From Actinomycetes bacterium (GTDB lineage Bacteria > Actinomycetota > Acidimicrobiia > IMCC26256 > PALSA-610): 64,000 bases of DNA. The stretch lies in the NCBI GenBank assembly GCA_025360585.1, contig JANYBW010000064.1, positions 39,284-103,283 of the forward strand. Direction: 5' to 3'. Made by a program: the position numbers and the translations under genes. Positions 8,672 through 17,687 of this stretch are shown in pieces (positions within the stretch are counted from its first letter, which is position 1; each line of letters begins with the position of its first letter). The notes under the pieces are model-generated. The model worked only from the letters and a program-made list of their open reading frames with translations. It ran no database searches and was not told where the DNA came from.

Positions 8672-9890
8672 CGAGGGGTTCGAGTTCGAAGGTGCCGGTG
8701 TCTTCGTCGTCGATTAAACGATGTCCGCATTGTTCGGCGAGATCGTCGCGGCCTTCCCAAGGGCCGTGGGCGAGTAAATCATCGCCGGCTTGAATGCGAA
8801 TCCCGGCGCGGGGCCGATACACGTACCGCCCGGCGCGCCGCAACGCCAAGAGGTGGAAGCCAGTGTCGTCGCCAAGTTGCGTGGTGGTCAGCAGCGTGCC
8901 GTCGAGCGATGAACCCTCGGCGACTGGCATGCGAATCACCACATCGTCGGTATCGCCGAGTGCCGCTTGCAACACCGGGTGCAGTTCTTCGCCTTCCTCA
9001 ACGAGCCACACCATTTGTTGCGCGGCATCGCCGATTTCTTCTGCCGATGCGCCGAGGTGCAAAAGCCCGCGCAATTGCGCAGGATCCACGGCTTCCGCGG
9101 CCGAACGCAACACCCAGACCTCAAGGTGTTCGCGCATTTCATCGAGACGATCTTCCAGCGAAGAAACCTCGGCCGCGAGCCCAGGGTCCTTATAGATCAG
9201 CGCGCTGTACGCCAAGGCGACAGCAGCTTCGGAAAGGTTCTTCATTTCTACGAGCACATCGACGGCACGATCAAGATCGGTGAGGGCGATCCCGCCGTCG
9301 GATATCGCAACTTGCCACGCCGGAGCACCCGCGAGTTCGCGCAGTTCGGGGATACCTTCGGACGGGCCCCGAGCAATGAGCACATCGCCAGAACGCAGCA
9401 CTTCATTGTCGTTGGGGTCCGCGATCCAAGCGCGGTTACGACGAATCGCAACGACCCGCAAACCCGTCTCGACGGGCAGTTCCAGTTCCTCAAGCGAACG
9501 GCCATCCAGATGCGATTGCTCGCGCACACGTACCCGGTGCGAAATTTCGTGCGCCGCCGCGAGATCAGCGATCAAGGCAATCGGGATACCGAGTTTGTGG
9601 GTAACAATCTTGGCGACATCAACGGCCGCGTTCCCCATCCGTTCGATCGCGGATACGAGGTGCAATACGCTCGACATCTGTTCTGCATCGCGCGGCGAGC
9701 GCGCGGCCATCACACACACGGCGCGCATTTCGTGCACGAGCCCCGACAGTGTGGTTTCGAGGTCCATGACTTCATCGGCCATGTCGTCGTCGCCGTAGAA
9801 CAACGCGGCGTACGCGAGATCGACCATCAGCTCGGAGGTGTCTTTGGTCTCCGCGAGCATTGCTTTGAGATTTCGGGGTCTGTCGTCCAT
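8664..9890 (-). CDS. Tandem PhoU/TrkA-C domain protein, probable transporter regulator
   Basis: 408-aa soluble protein built from two similar halves, each a PhoU-like helical bundle followed by a TrkA-C (RCK-C) ligand domain. First half: helices at about residues 1-105, then TrkA-C at 115-200 ('HLDGRSLEELELP', 'GDVLIARGP'). Second half: helices at 215-310, then TrkA-C at 325-400 ('GSSLDGTLLTT', 'GDDLLAHGP'). Such proteins bind nucleotides or ions and gate a partner channel. It lies 71 bp downstream of the MgtE-type gene on the same strand, so it is probably the cytosolic regulatory subunit that replaces the N/CBS domains missing from that transporter. This link is an inference from context. 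Confidence 0.82.
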   Translation of the reverse strand: MDDRPRNLKAMLAETKDTSELMVDLAYAALFYGDDDMADEVMDLETTLSGLVHEMRAVCVMAARSPRDAEQMSSVLHLVSAIERMGNAAVDVAKIVTHKLGIPIALIADLAAAHEISHRVRVREQSHLDGRSLEELELPVETGLRVVAIRRNRAWIADPNDNEVLRSGDVLIARGPSEGIPELRELAGAPAWQVAISDGGIALTDLDRAVDVLVEMKNLSEAAVALAYSALIYKDPGLAAEVSSLEDRLDEMREHLEVWVLRSAAEAVDPAQLRGLLHLGASAEEIGDAAQQMVWLVEEGEELHPVLQAALGDTDDVVIRMPVAEGSSLDGTLLTTTQLGDDTGFHLLALRRAGRYVYRPRAGIRIQAGDDLLAHGPWEGRDDLAEQCGHRLIDDEDTGTFELEPLVG

Positions 9891-9925
9891 AAGGCCTTGT
9901 CAGTTCAGCGTAGTGGTCGCAGCGA

Positions 9926-9937
9926 GATTTGCAAATC
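9926..9937. promoter_or_regulatory. 12-bp palindrome between the Mg2+ transporter and its regulator
   Basis: GATTTGCAAATC is a perfect palindrome and is flanked by further imperfect symmetry (CAGC on the left, GCTG on the right). It lies 36 bp upstream of the PhoU/TrkA-C gene start in the short gap after the MgtE-like gene. It could be an operator or a processing hairpin; no known regulator motif is recognised. Confidence 0.35.
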
Positions 9938-9961
9938 GCTGATTGATGAGTAGCGTTTCGC

Positions 9962-11200
9962 TCATGTGAGCCCCAACAACGCGATCGTCAGCACAAACGA
10001 GACCGCGCCAAGAAAATCCGAAACGGCAGCAGTGATTGGGATGCCAAAGTTGTCGGGGTCGAGCTCAAAACGGTAGGTCGTGAACGCGGAAAAATAGGCG
10101 ACGACATTGGTGAGCGTGGTGGCCAACACGCCCGCAATAAGCGCTACACCAACTACCGAAAAGACGTTCGGACGGCTGTAATCAAAACCGATACCGATGA
10201 GTGAGGTCACGACGCCTAGCACCAAAAAGATTGCGATGCTCAGTGCGTAGACCAGCGCAAGATCTTCGAAAATCGCGCTGAAAGACCGACGCTGCGGATC
10301 CAACATACCCAAATGCAATTTCGACCCAAGGCGCGCTGACAAGATGCCGGCCAACGAACCCGAGATCGACAACAACGGCGGCAGCAACAAAAACAGAATC
10401 TCATACCGCTGCAACGAACGCAGCCCTGATTCTTCCACCTTGCCGGCAAGGATGCTGATGAGGCCCGACACGACCAACACCGGGGTCGATTCCTGCATGA
10501 TGCGCCGCAATGTCGGTAACGATTTCGCTCGCAACCCCACAACGAGCGCGGCGGCACACACCACCGCCCCGATGGAGGCAAGCACGGGCGTTACCCAATG
10601 CACCGAAACCAACGCCGTTGCTAAAAATAAGCTCGGCAAGGTCACCGAATCCGCCGCCGCAGTCACAACCGGAGCAGCAACGTTGTCGAGGTCCCACCCC
10701 CTGCGCGCGCTCAGCGCGCTCACGCCAACGGTGATCGCCATCACCACAACAATCGGAATGAGCCCACCGACGACAGAAACCACAACAAAATCAGGCAACG
10801 ACATGGCGTGTCGCACACCGAACAGCACCGCAAACCCTTTAGCTGCAACTCCCAAAATCAACGCCAGCGCCATACTCAAGAGCACCGAAGCGGCAAGGTT
10901 CTGACCTACATCAGTATCGAGTCGGCGTGAGAGCCGAAACGTTCCCATGTGCACGGCAGTCCCGAGGCGGCTGGAGAGCGCTCCAAACACGTTGCCGCGC
11001 ATCCCCACCGCCGCAGGCACGAGCAGCAAGAGCCCCGGCAAACGATTGAGGGTGTTGCTGTCGTGAGCGAGGACCGCGCCCGCAAGAAGTCCGGTCAGGC
11101 TGCTGACGACAAGCGCGACGAAACCGGCGCGGACACCCGCGGTGTCGGCGCGTAACAGCGCGCCGAAACGCGCCGGGAGGCGGCGGAGGCGAAGCAGCAA
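9962..11200 (-). CDS. MgtE/SLC41-type magnesium transporter lacking CBS domains
   Basis: 412-aa integral membrane protein with about ten membrane helices arranged as two homologous MgtE integral domains. The first has 'VGMRGNVFGALSSRLGTA' and 'WDLDNVAAPVVTAAAD'; the second has 'SGSLAGILSARLGSKLH' and 'LDPDNFGIPITAAVSD'. The D-x-D-N-x3-P pattern is the MgtE pore signature. Bacterial MgtE usually has cytosolic N and CBS domains and a single integral domain; here the integral domain is duplicated, as in SLC41, and the soluble part is absent. The downstream PhoU/TrkA-C protein may supply the regulation. The first possible start is TTG 11200, because a stop lies six codons upstream in frame. Confidence 0.85.
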   Translation of the reverse strand: MLLRLRRLPARFGALLRADTAGVRAGFVALVVSSLTGLLAGAVLAHDSNTLNRLPGLLLLVPAAVGMRGNVFGALSSRLGTAVHMGTFRLSRRLDTDVGQNLAASVLLSMALALILGVAAKGFAVLFGVRHAMSLPDFVVVSVVGGLIPIVVVMAITVGVSALSARRGWDLDNVAAPVVTAAADSVTLPSLFLATALVSVHWVTPVLASIGAVVCAAALVVGLRAKSLPTLRRIMQESTPVLVVSGLISILAGKVEESGLRSLQRYEILFLLLPPLLSISGSLAGILSARLGSKLHLGMLDPQRRSFSAIFEDLALVYALSIAIFLVLGVVTSLIGIGFDYSRPNVFSVVGVALIAGVLATTLTNVVAYFSAFTTYRFELDPDNFGIPITAAVSDFLGAVSFVLTIALLGLT

Positions 11201-11283
11201 CGGGGATCCGGAGGGTCAATCATGAAGGTCTTTTAGCTTGCGGAACGGCTCACGCTACTCGCTTCGGCCATAGCCCCCGGGCC

Positions 11284-11307
11284 GCAATAGGTCCCACGAC
11301 CTATTGC
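11284..11307. promoter_or_regulatory. Inverted repeat in a divergent promoter region
   Basis: Perfect 10-bp arms (11284-11293 and 11298-11307) around a 4-base loop, in the 139 bp between the divergent MgtE-like and fibrinogen-like genes. There is no T-run, so an operator is more likely than a terminator. The right arm ends 32 bp before the chosen ATG of the + strand gene. Confidence 0.45.
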
Positions 11308-11339
11308 CCGCGGGCCGCCATCGTTCGACAACTGTACGT

Positions 11340-13748
11340 ATGGCACGACACGGGCAATCGGCACTGGCGAAATCACTGGCGAAATCACCGGCAACCCCAC
11401 TGGCAACCCCACTGGCAACATCACTGCCCGGCCCCACACGAAGCCGGACCGTCTCATGGGTGGCGACCGCAGTGTTTGCGAGCTTGATCGCGACGACGGG
11501 GATCAGCAACTCACGCAGCGCGGCCGCCGCGGCGCTCACTTCACGCGACGGTCGCAGTGCACTCAACGCGGCACCCTCATGTTGGGCGATCCACCAATCG
11601 TTTCCTTTTGCACCCAGCGGCCAGTATTGGCTGCTCACTCGCAAGCTCATCGTTGCGCAGCCATTCTTTTGCGACATGACGACTGCCGGTGGCGGTTGGG
11701 TACTGATCGGACGCGGCCGTCAAGACTGGACTTTCGACTGGGCCGGACAAGGAACCTCGGCCGCAGTGCGAGGCATCACGAACGGTCCCGGCGCATTCGC
11801 ACCTGCCGCGCTGCCATCCACTCGCGTCAACGCGTTACTCAACGGCCGATCGGTCGAGTCACTCACCGACGGAATTCGATTGCGGCGCGCCACGGATACG
11901 AATGGGACGGGTTGGCAAGAGATCCAGCTTCACACGGCATCAATGCGCGCGTTCACGTGGGAGTTCAACGGTGGGCAACCGCTGAAATCAGTTCAGTTCA
12001 ATTCCGCACCGACAAAGCAGGTTGGGCCGACGGGAGACTGGCGCAAACAGTCCACGTACAATCTCGCGCTCGACAATACGTATCGACGAGTGTTCACGGG
12101 ACCGGTCGCATACAACCACAACCGCGCCGGATTCACCTACGGCCGCACAGTTCGCGGCTCAACGTCTCCCAAGAGCTACATGTGGTCCCAACACAACAAC
12201 GGCCTCTACGCAGTACCGTTCACTCAAGTTTTTCTCCGACCAAAAATCTCCGACGCGAACGTCGGCTTCGCACCGATCCGCTCGACCGGAACTGCGGCAG
12301 CCACCATTGCGCGAATACCGTCGTCGATTCCGCAAACGATGACGTGGGGCGTACGCGGCGTACAGATCGACTCGACCGATCCCGATCCGCTCGGCCAGAG
12401 CCCTGTTTACGGACTCGCTCAAATCGGCAACACGATGTACGTCGGTGGCAAGTTTCACTGGGTCGAGCATCACAACACCGGAGGGCTGGTAAACCAACCG
12501 TGGCTGGCAGCCTTCGATATGAACACGGGCGCATGGCAACCGGGCTTCCATCCTTCGCTTGATGGCGCAGTGTTTGATCTCAAATCGACGCCAGACGGTC
12601 GGCTCATCGTCGGCGGCAACTTCACTAATGTCAACGGTGTCACCGACACGGCCGGACTCGCGATTTTGGATCCCACAACGGGTGCACCGACTCCAGGCTG
12701 GAGTGCAACCGTCGCGAATTCGCGCTTTGGTTCGACACGGCCGTATGTGCGCACGATCGAAGTCAACGGCAACGACATCTATATCGGTGGAAGCTTCTCG
12801 AAGATCACAGGCGGACCAGGCGCGACGATGGTGGCCGTCGGAGGTGTGGGCCGGGTATCACTCACAGACGGTACCCCGGATACAAACTGGCGGGTCTACA
12901 CCGATGGCACGCCAATGGATCTCGCGTCCTCTGCGAATCCTGGCCAGATCCACCTCGCGGGGTTCTTCAAAAACGTTGGTACGACCAACGCGAACATGAC
13001 ATCCAACATTGCGATTGTCACGTTGAACACGAGTGATGGCGCCGTCGTGCCCTTGCCCGCACCTCATTTCTGGGGCGGACTCGACCAGTACGCCGTCACG
13101 GAATATAACGGGGCGATCTTCCACGGCGGGCAACAAAAGTGGCTCGCGCGCTACGACGCGGGTTTCAATTTCACTCGAGGCGTACAGATGTGGCCGCACG
13201 GCGACATTCAGGCACTCGAGGTTGTCGATGGTGTGCTCTTTGGCGGCTGCCACTGCAACGGCTTTTCGATCGTTGATCCAACGATGACCCACGCTGATGG
13301 CATTTCGTGGGTGGGCGCATGGGATCCAGCAAACCTCAACCGAAACCTGAACTTTCACCCGCAATGGGTCATGAACACCAGCGCTGAGGGCGGTTGGGAA
13401 CTGCTCGGCGATACCGCTGGTTGCCTTTGGGTTGGCGCAGACGTGATCCAAGGTGCTCGACCGACCGATTGGCTCGGTGGGTTTGCACGGTTCTGCCCTC
13501 CCGACACGACTGCACCGTCGCAGCCTTCGCGCCGCGGCGCGAAATCCGGTCCGAGAATTTTTTGGATCGGCTCCACCGACGATTCCCACGTCGCACCGAA
13601 CTATGAAATTCTCCGCAACGATCGAGTGATCGCCGTTGTGAGCAGCACGACCCGCAGCTACAACGTGCCGGGCCGGGGCCACTATTTCGTGCGAGCGATT
13701 GACCGTGCTGGCAACCGTTCGGCGAGCACGTCGGTGTATTTGCGCTAG
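11340..13748 (+). CDS. Secreted fibrinogen-like / beta-propeller protein
   Basis: About 800-aa exported protein. After a repeat-rich N-terminus (residues 9-28) comes a signal segment ('VATAVFASLIATTGI'). A fibrinogen-C-like start follows at about residue 80, with 'SCWAIHQSFP', 'QPFFCDMTTAGGGWVLIGR' and paired Cys. Residues ~340-700 hold propeller-like repeats ('GLAQIGNTMYVGGKF', 'GRLIVGGNFTNVNG', 'NDIYIGGSFSKITG'). The last ~75 residues look like a fibronectin III domain. The likely role is adhesion or glycan binding at the cell surface; no catalytic site is seen. The frame is open back to TTG 11304, but ATG 11340 is preferred. Confidence 0.82.
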   Translation: MARHGQSALAKSLAKSPATPLATPLATSLPGPTRSRTVSWVATAVFASLIATTGISNSRSAAAAALTSRDGRSALNAAPSCWAIHQSFPFAPSGQYWLLTRKLIVAQPFFCDMTTAGGGWVLIGRGRQDWTFDWAGQGTSAAVRGITNGPGAFAPAALPSTRVNALLNGRSVESLTDGIRLRRATDTNGTGWQEIQLHTASMRAFTWEFNGGQPLKSVQFNSAPTKQVGPTGDWRKQSTYNLALDNTYRRVFTGPVAYNHNRAGFTYGRTVRGSTSPKSYMWSQHNNGLYAVPFTQVFLRPKISDANVGFAPIRSTGTAAATIARIPSSIPQTMTWGVRGVQIDSTDPDPLGQSPVYGLAQIGNTMYVGGKFHWVEHHNTGGLVNQPWLAAFDMNTGAWQPGFHPSLDGAVFDLKSTPDGRLIVGGNFTNVNGVTDTAGLAILDPTTGAPTPGWSATVANSRFGSTRPYVRTIEVNGNDIYIGGSFSKITGGPGATMVAVGGVGRVSLTDGTPDTNWRVYTDGTPMDLASSANPGQIHLAGFFKNVGTTNANMTSNIAIVTLNTSDGAVVPLPAPHFWGGLDQYAVTEYNGAIFHGGQQKWLARYDAGFNFTRGVQMWPHGDIQALEVVDGVLFGGCHCNGFSIVDPTMTHADGISWVGAWDPANLNRNLNFHPQWVMNTSAEGGWELLGDTAGCLWVGADVIQGARPTDWLGGFARFCPPDTTAPSQPSRRGAKSGPRIFWIGSTDDSHVAPNYEILRNDRVIAVVSSTTRSYNVPGRGHYFVRAIDRAGNRSASTSVYLR
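11364..11423 (+). repeat. 12-bp tandem repeat at the N-terminus of the fibrinogen-like protein
   Basis: Five 12-bp units (11364, 11376, 11388, 11400, 11412), each a variant of CTGGCRAMMYCA, encode four-residue steps of the type L-A-K-S and L-A-T-P just before the signal peptide. The frame is kept. Confidence 0.85.
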
Positions 13749-13759
13749 CGGTTTCAGCG

Positions 13760-16700
13760 TTAGCGAAAATCGCGGGAACGAATCGCGTCGGCTAATGGTG
13801 ACGGCAGCCGTGTGATTCTTCCCGCGACCAAGTTGGTGACACCTTGGTGGCGTTCCAGAATCCCCCGGACTCGCAACGCTGGCGCGCCGCGCGCCACCGT
13901 ACGGAATCGTTTCCAGACGCCCTTGCTACAGATCACGTTGATGAGACCAGTTTCATCTTCAAGGTTAATAAATACAGTGCCTTTTGCAGTTTCTGGTTGC
14001 TGGCGGTGCGTCACCACACCCGCGACTTCGATAACCGAACGATCCGGCATGCCGCGCATCTGCGCGGCAGTCACGACTCCTTGGCGTTGCAGTTCTTCGC
14101 GCACAAACTCCGTGGGGTGTTTGCCGGCGCTCAGCCCCATCGACCATAGATCGCTCGCGACTTCTTCGGTTTCGGTCATGCCCGGCAGGTGCGGCGCTTC
14201 GATGCCGGGCAAGATTCCTGGCAAGGTTGCCACGACGGTACCGTCGAGACGCACCTCGGGTCGAGCGTTACGCAACGCGCCCGCCGCCCACAATGCTCGT
14301 CTGCGCCCCAGGCCGAAACAATGTTCGAACGCTCCGGCCGCGGCAAGCACTTCGATCGCATCCACGGTCGCACCGCTCCGGCGTACAAAGTCTTCAATGT
14401 CCGTAAACGGTTGCTCGGTCCGTTCATCGTCGATGTGATCGAGCAGCGAATCATGCAAGCCGCGCACGCTGCGCAGACCGAGACGGATCGCGTGCACACT
14501 GCGCTCCGCGTAATGGCCAGGAAGTGGTTCACCAATCGGGTCGTGCGCGGGTCGAGGTTGCAGCGTCGCGTCGCGCACCGACGCGTTGATATCGGGGCCC
14601 AACACCAACACGCCATGACGGCGCGCGTCGCGCAAGATCGAATGCGGTGAGTAGAAGCCCATGGGTTGCGCGTTCAGCAACGCGGCAGCAAACGCGGCCG
14701 GGTAGTGATATTTGATCCAGCTACTCGCATAGACGAGATACGCAAAACTCACCGAGTGGCTCTCGGGAAAACCAAAGTTCGCGAACGCTTCTAGCTTCGT
14801 TGCGATCTCTTGCGCAGTCTCGCCGGTGATGCCATTTTCAGCCATGCCATCGATGAGCCGTTGGCGCATCTTGGCCATCCGAGCTTGCGAACGTTTCGAA
14901 CTCATCGCTTGACGAAGCTGATCCGATTCGGCCGGGCTAAACCCCGCAACATCGATGGCCATCTGCATCAGTTGTTCTTGAAACAGCGGCACGCCCAACG
15001 TTTTTTCGAGACACTTCTCTAACAACGGATGCGGGTACGTGACCGGCTCTTCGCCATTGCGGCGCCGTAAATAAGGATGCACCGAACCACCTTGGATCGG
15101 GCCAGGGCGGATCAGCGCCACCTCGATCACGAGGTCGTAAAACTCGCGGGGCCGTAACCGCGGCAACGTAGCCATCTGTGCGCGGCTTTCTACTTGGAAC
15201 ACACCGATCGTGTCGGCGGCGCACAACATGTCGTAGACCCGCGGGTCTTGCGGGATGGTTGCGAGATCAATATCGATCTGTTCGCTCACACGGATCATGT
15301 CGATCGCGAGATGCAACATCGTGAGCATCCCTAAACCCAGCAGATCAAACTTCACGAGCCCCGCGGCCGCGCAATCTTCTTTATCCCATTGCAACACACT
15401 GCGGCCTTCCATTCGAGCCCACTCGACCGGGCAAAACTCGATCAACGGCCGATCGGCCATCACCATCCCACCCGAATGAATCCCTAAGTGCCGGGGATAA
15501 TCGAGCACCTGCGCGGCAAGATCGAGCGCAAGTTGCGGGATCGCCGGTTTACGGGTATCGCCCACACTCGTGGTGTCGTCGCTCGTGAGTTCGTTGAACG
15601 CATCCGCCGATGCACTCCAACGATCAACCCATTTCCCCAAGGCATCAGCTTGACCCGGCGCGACACCAGCCGCCTTGGCCATCTCGCGCAACGCACTCTT
15701 TGGGCGGTACGTGATGACGTTCGCAACTTGCGCCGCACGCTCACGCCCGTAACGGTCGTAGACGTACTGGATCACCTCTTCACGGCGTTGATGCTCGATA
15801 TCCAGATCGATATCAGGTGGGCCATCGCGCTCCGGCGACAAGAATCGTTCGAACAACAACCCGAGCGCAACTGCATCGGCTTTGGTGACTCCGATCGCGT
15901 AGCACACCGCACTGTTTGCGCTACTCCCCCGCCCCTGGCAATAGATATCGTGCGTTCGACAAAAATGCACGATGTCGTGCAGCAACAAGAAATATCCAGC
16001 AAAATTGAGCTGTTCGATCACGCCAAGTTCGTGGTCGATCTGGCGTTGCGCTTGTTCATAGTTGGGATGGCTCTGCGGGTAGTAGACCGCAGCGCCTTTA
16101 CGCACCAGTTCACGCAACCACGTCATTTCGGTATGACCCTCGGGGACGGGATAATCCGGCAGGTTCGGCGCCGCGAGCTTCAAATCAAACGCGCACGCTT
16201 GGGCGATCTCGACCGTTCGCTCTACTGCACCCGGCCAGCGCGCAAACCGACGGAGCTGCTCGGTGGCGCTGCGCAAATGCGCGAGTGGGCTCGACGGCAA
16301 CCAGCCATCCATCTCATCAAGGCTGCGCCGCGCTCGTACAGCAGCGAGCGCGCAATACAACTGACGTTGCGCAGTCGTGGCGTAATGCACATTGTTCGTG
16401 GCAATCACTTCCACGTTGTTGTGAATCGCGAGTTGCGCAAGCGCATCATTGCGATGCCGATCGAGCGGATCGCCGTGATCCCACAACTCAACCAGCACTC
16501 GATCGCGGCCTACTGCACCAATCAGTTTGTGGAGTTCAACTGCAGCCGCAGCTGGGCCTTCGCGCACTAGCGCCTTAGGAACCGCACCTTTACGACAGCC
16601 CGTGAGCACAAATACTTCACCGCCGCCTGCGGCTTCGTTTGCGAGTTCGGCGATCGTAAGATTCGGCGCACCCTTTTGGCCGCGCAGCTGGGCCCTGCTA

Positions 16701-17020
16701 ATTGTGCGCGCCAACCGGGCATAGCCCTGTGGGCCTTGGGCCAGTACCACAAGATGATCGCCGTGCGGATCCGCGGTGCCATTCGGGATGGGCTGGGCCC
16801 GCATGCCGGGCTCCAGCACTGTGAGCTCGGCGCCAAAGATTGTGGGCAGCCCGTGTGGCCGTGCGGCTTCGGCTAATCGCACAACTCCGTAGAAACCGTC
16901 GTGATCCGTGAGCGCGAGACCACTGAGCTTGAGGCGCGCCGCTTCTTCAACTAGCTCCTCAGGATGGCTCGCTCCATCCAGGAACGAAAAGTTCGAATGA
17001 CAATGCAGCTCCGCGTACAC
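13760..17020 (-). CDS. dnaE2: Error-prone DNA polymerase III alpha subunit DnaE2 (ImuC)
   Basis: 1086-aa translesion polymerase of the C family, the catalytic subunit of the SOS mutasome with ImuA' and ImuB. It begins with the PHP domain ('YAELHCHSNFSFLDGA', 'LALTDHDGFYG'). The palm carries the acidic motif 'GPPDIDLDIEHQRREEV' (about residues 400-416). The tandem HhH region and an OB-fold ('VIEVAGVVTHRQQPETAKG') close the C-terminus. The length is typical of DnaE2 and shorter than replicative DnaE1. A LexA box lies 15 bp upstream of the ATG, giving the gene its own damage-inducible promoter. It is convergent with the fibrinogen-like gene. Confidence 0.95.
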   Translation of the reverse strand: MYAELHCHSNFSFLDGASHPEELVEEAARLKLSGLALTDHDGFYGVVRLAEAARPHGLPTIFGAELTVLEPGMRAQPIPNGTADPHGDHLVVLAQGPQGYARLARTISRAQLRGQKGAPNLTIAELANEAAGGGEVFVLTGCRKGAVPKALVREGPAAAAVELHKLIGAVGRDRVLVELWDHGDPLDRHRNDALAQLAIHNNVEVIATNNVHYATTAQRQLYCALAAVRARRSLDEMDGWLPSSPLAHLRSATEQLRRFARWPGAVERTVEIAQACAFDLKLAAPNLPDYPVPEGHTEMTWLRELVRKGAAVYYPQSHPNYEQAQRQIDHELGVIEQLNFAGYFLLLHDIVHFCRTHDIYCQGRGSSANSAVCYAIGVTKADAVALGLLFERFLSPERDGPPDIDLDIEHQRREEVIQYVYDRYGRERAAQVANVITYRPKSALREMAKAAGVAPGQADALGKWVDRWSASADAFNELTSDDTTSVGDTRKPAIPQLALDLAAQVLDYPRHLGIHSGGMVMADRPLIEFCPVEWARMEGRSVLQWDKEDCAAAGLVKFDLLGLGMLTMLHLAIDMIRVSEQIDIDLATIPQDPRVYDMLCAADTIGVFQVESRAQMATLPRLRPREFYDLVIEVALIRPGPIQGGSVHPYLRRRNGEEPVTYPHPLLEKCLEKTLGVPLFQEQLMQMAIDVAGFSPAESDQLRQAMSSKRSQARMAKMRQRLIDGMAENGITGETAQEIATKLEAFANFGFPESHSVSFAYLVYASSWIKYHYPAAFAAALLNAQPMGFYSPHSILRDARRHGVLVLGPDINASVRDATLQPRPAHDPIGEPLPGHYAERSVHAIRLGLRSVRGLHDSLLDHIDDERTEQPFTDIEDFVRRSGATVDAIEVLAAAGAFEHCFGLGRRRALWAAGALRNARPEVRLDGTVVATLPGILPGIEAPHLPGMTETEEVASDLWSMGLSAGKHPTEFVREELQRQGVVTAAQMRGMPDRSVIEVAGVVTHRQQPETAKGTVFINLEDETGLINVICSKGVWKRFRTVARGAPALRVRGILERHQGVTNLVAGRITRLPSPLADAIRSRDFR

Positions 17021-17034
17021 GCGCGCTCACTGTA

Positions 17035-17050
17035 TCGAACATACGTTCGC
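17035..17050 (-). promoter_or_regulatory. LexA (SOS) box upstream of dnaE2
   Basis: TCGAAC-ATAC-GTTCGC matches the actinobacterial SOS box TCGAAC-N4-GTTCGA with one mismatch. It lies 15 bp before the dnaE2 ATG, in the 44-bp gap after the preceding gene, so LexA would block the promoter directly. Confidence 0.9.
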
Positions 17051-17064
17051 TAATGCAAGGTCGC

Positions 17065-17490
17065 TCACCGATTTCGCGTGAAGGTAAACCGGCTCGGATC
17101 TTCTTCATCTGCCAGCGCCTCACGACGAAACCAATCCACAAAATCTTCCGGTGTCATCCGACGATAGATATAGCCCGCGTTCTCTATCTTCGAATTTCGT
17201 TCCCACCATCTCGTCTTCGCGATCCGCTCCTGCCATATCGCGATGTTGCGAGCCCGACGATGATCATCGGCAGTAATCGGCATCGAATCTGGGATCGCTT
17301 GCACGCCAGACGCACCCACTGGCCCGTCGGCATATAGTTCCGCGCCCACTGCCGCCGCCAATATATGCACTGCATACGCCGTGACGCTCAAGCCCGCCGC
17401 ATCAGCGACCCGTTTCAATGCGTGTTGCAACTGCGGCGCAACCCGCAAATACAACACCGAAGGCTTCCCTCGATCCATCACCATGACCAT
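17065..17490 (-). CDS. Possible ribbon-helix-helix DNA-binding protein
   Basis: 141-aa protein without a clear family. Residues ~10-50 ('VLYLRVAPQLQHALKRVADA' then 'GLSVTAYAVHIL') have the strand-helix-helix look of an Arc/CopG-type ribbon-helix-helix domain. The remainder is charged and ends in 'FTRNR'. It lies between imuB and dnaE2 on the same strand, and an 11-bp inverted repeat sits about 120 bp upstream of its start. That fits an autoregulated small regulator or an orphan antitoxin, but no toxin is next to it. Two further ATG codons (17484, 17478) could be the start. The function is inferred only. Confidence 0.6.
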   Translation of the reverse strand: MVMVMDRGKPSVLYLRVAPQLQHALKRVADAAGLSVTAYAVHILAAAVGAELYADGPVGASGVQAIPDSMPITADDHRRARNIAIWQERIAKTRWWERNSKIENAGYIYRRMTPEDFVDWFRREALADEEDPSRFTFTRNR

Positions 17491-17606
17491 GACGGTACGC
17501 CAGGGGTGCGACAGTCACGACGCTGCGAACTTCGTTCCGAGCGTCCCCGGAGAGCCCTACACGGCAACAGCCACCCCTATACAAAGGTGAAAATACCGTG
17601 CTAGCG

Positions 17607-17634
17607 CTGGTGCTAGCACATGCGCTAGCACCAG
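17607..17634. promoter_or_regulatory. Inverted repeat with an extra half-site between imuB and the RHH-like gene
   Basis: Arms CTGGTGCTAGC (17607-17617) and GCTAGCACCAG (17624-17634) are perfect reverse complements around a 6-base spacer. A third copy of GTGCTAGC lies at 17598-17605. The element follows the imuB stop and precedes the RHH-like gene. It may be the imuB terminator or an operator for the RHH-like protein; three spaced half-sites favour an operator. Confidence 0.55.
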
Positions 17635-17687
17635 TTTCTGTACTACCACTCGCTCTGCGCGCCGCCCCCCGAGGACAGAAACAGGAG

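Noticed and set aside
15488..16570. 360-codon open frame on the + strand
   Set aside because: It lies wholly inside dnaE2 on the opposite strand and shows no recognisable motif; long antisense frames are expected with this codon bias.
17522..17543. LexA-like half-sites CGAAC-TTC-GTTC upstream of the RHH-like gene
   Set aside because: The spacer is 3 rather than 4 bases, so the half-sites are out of phase with the two good boxes.
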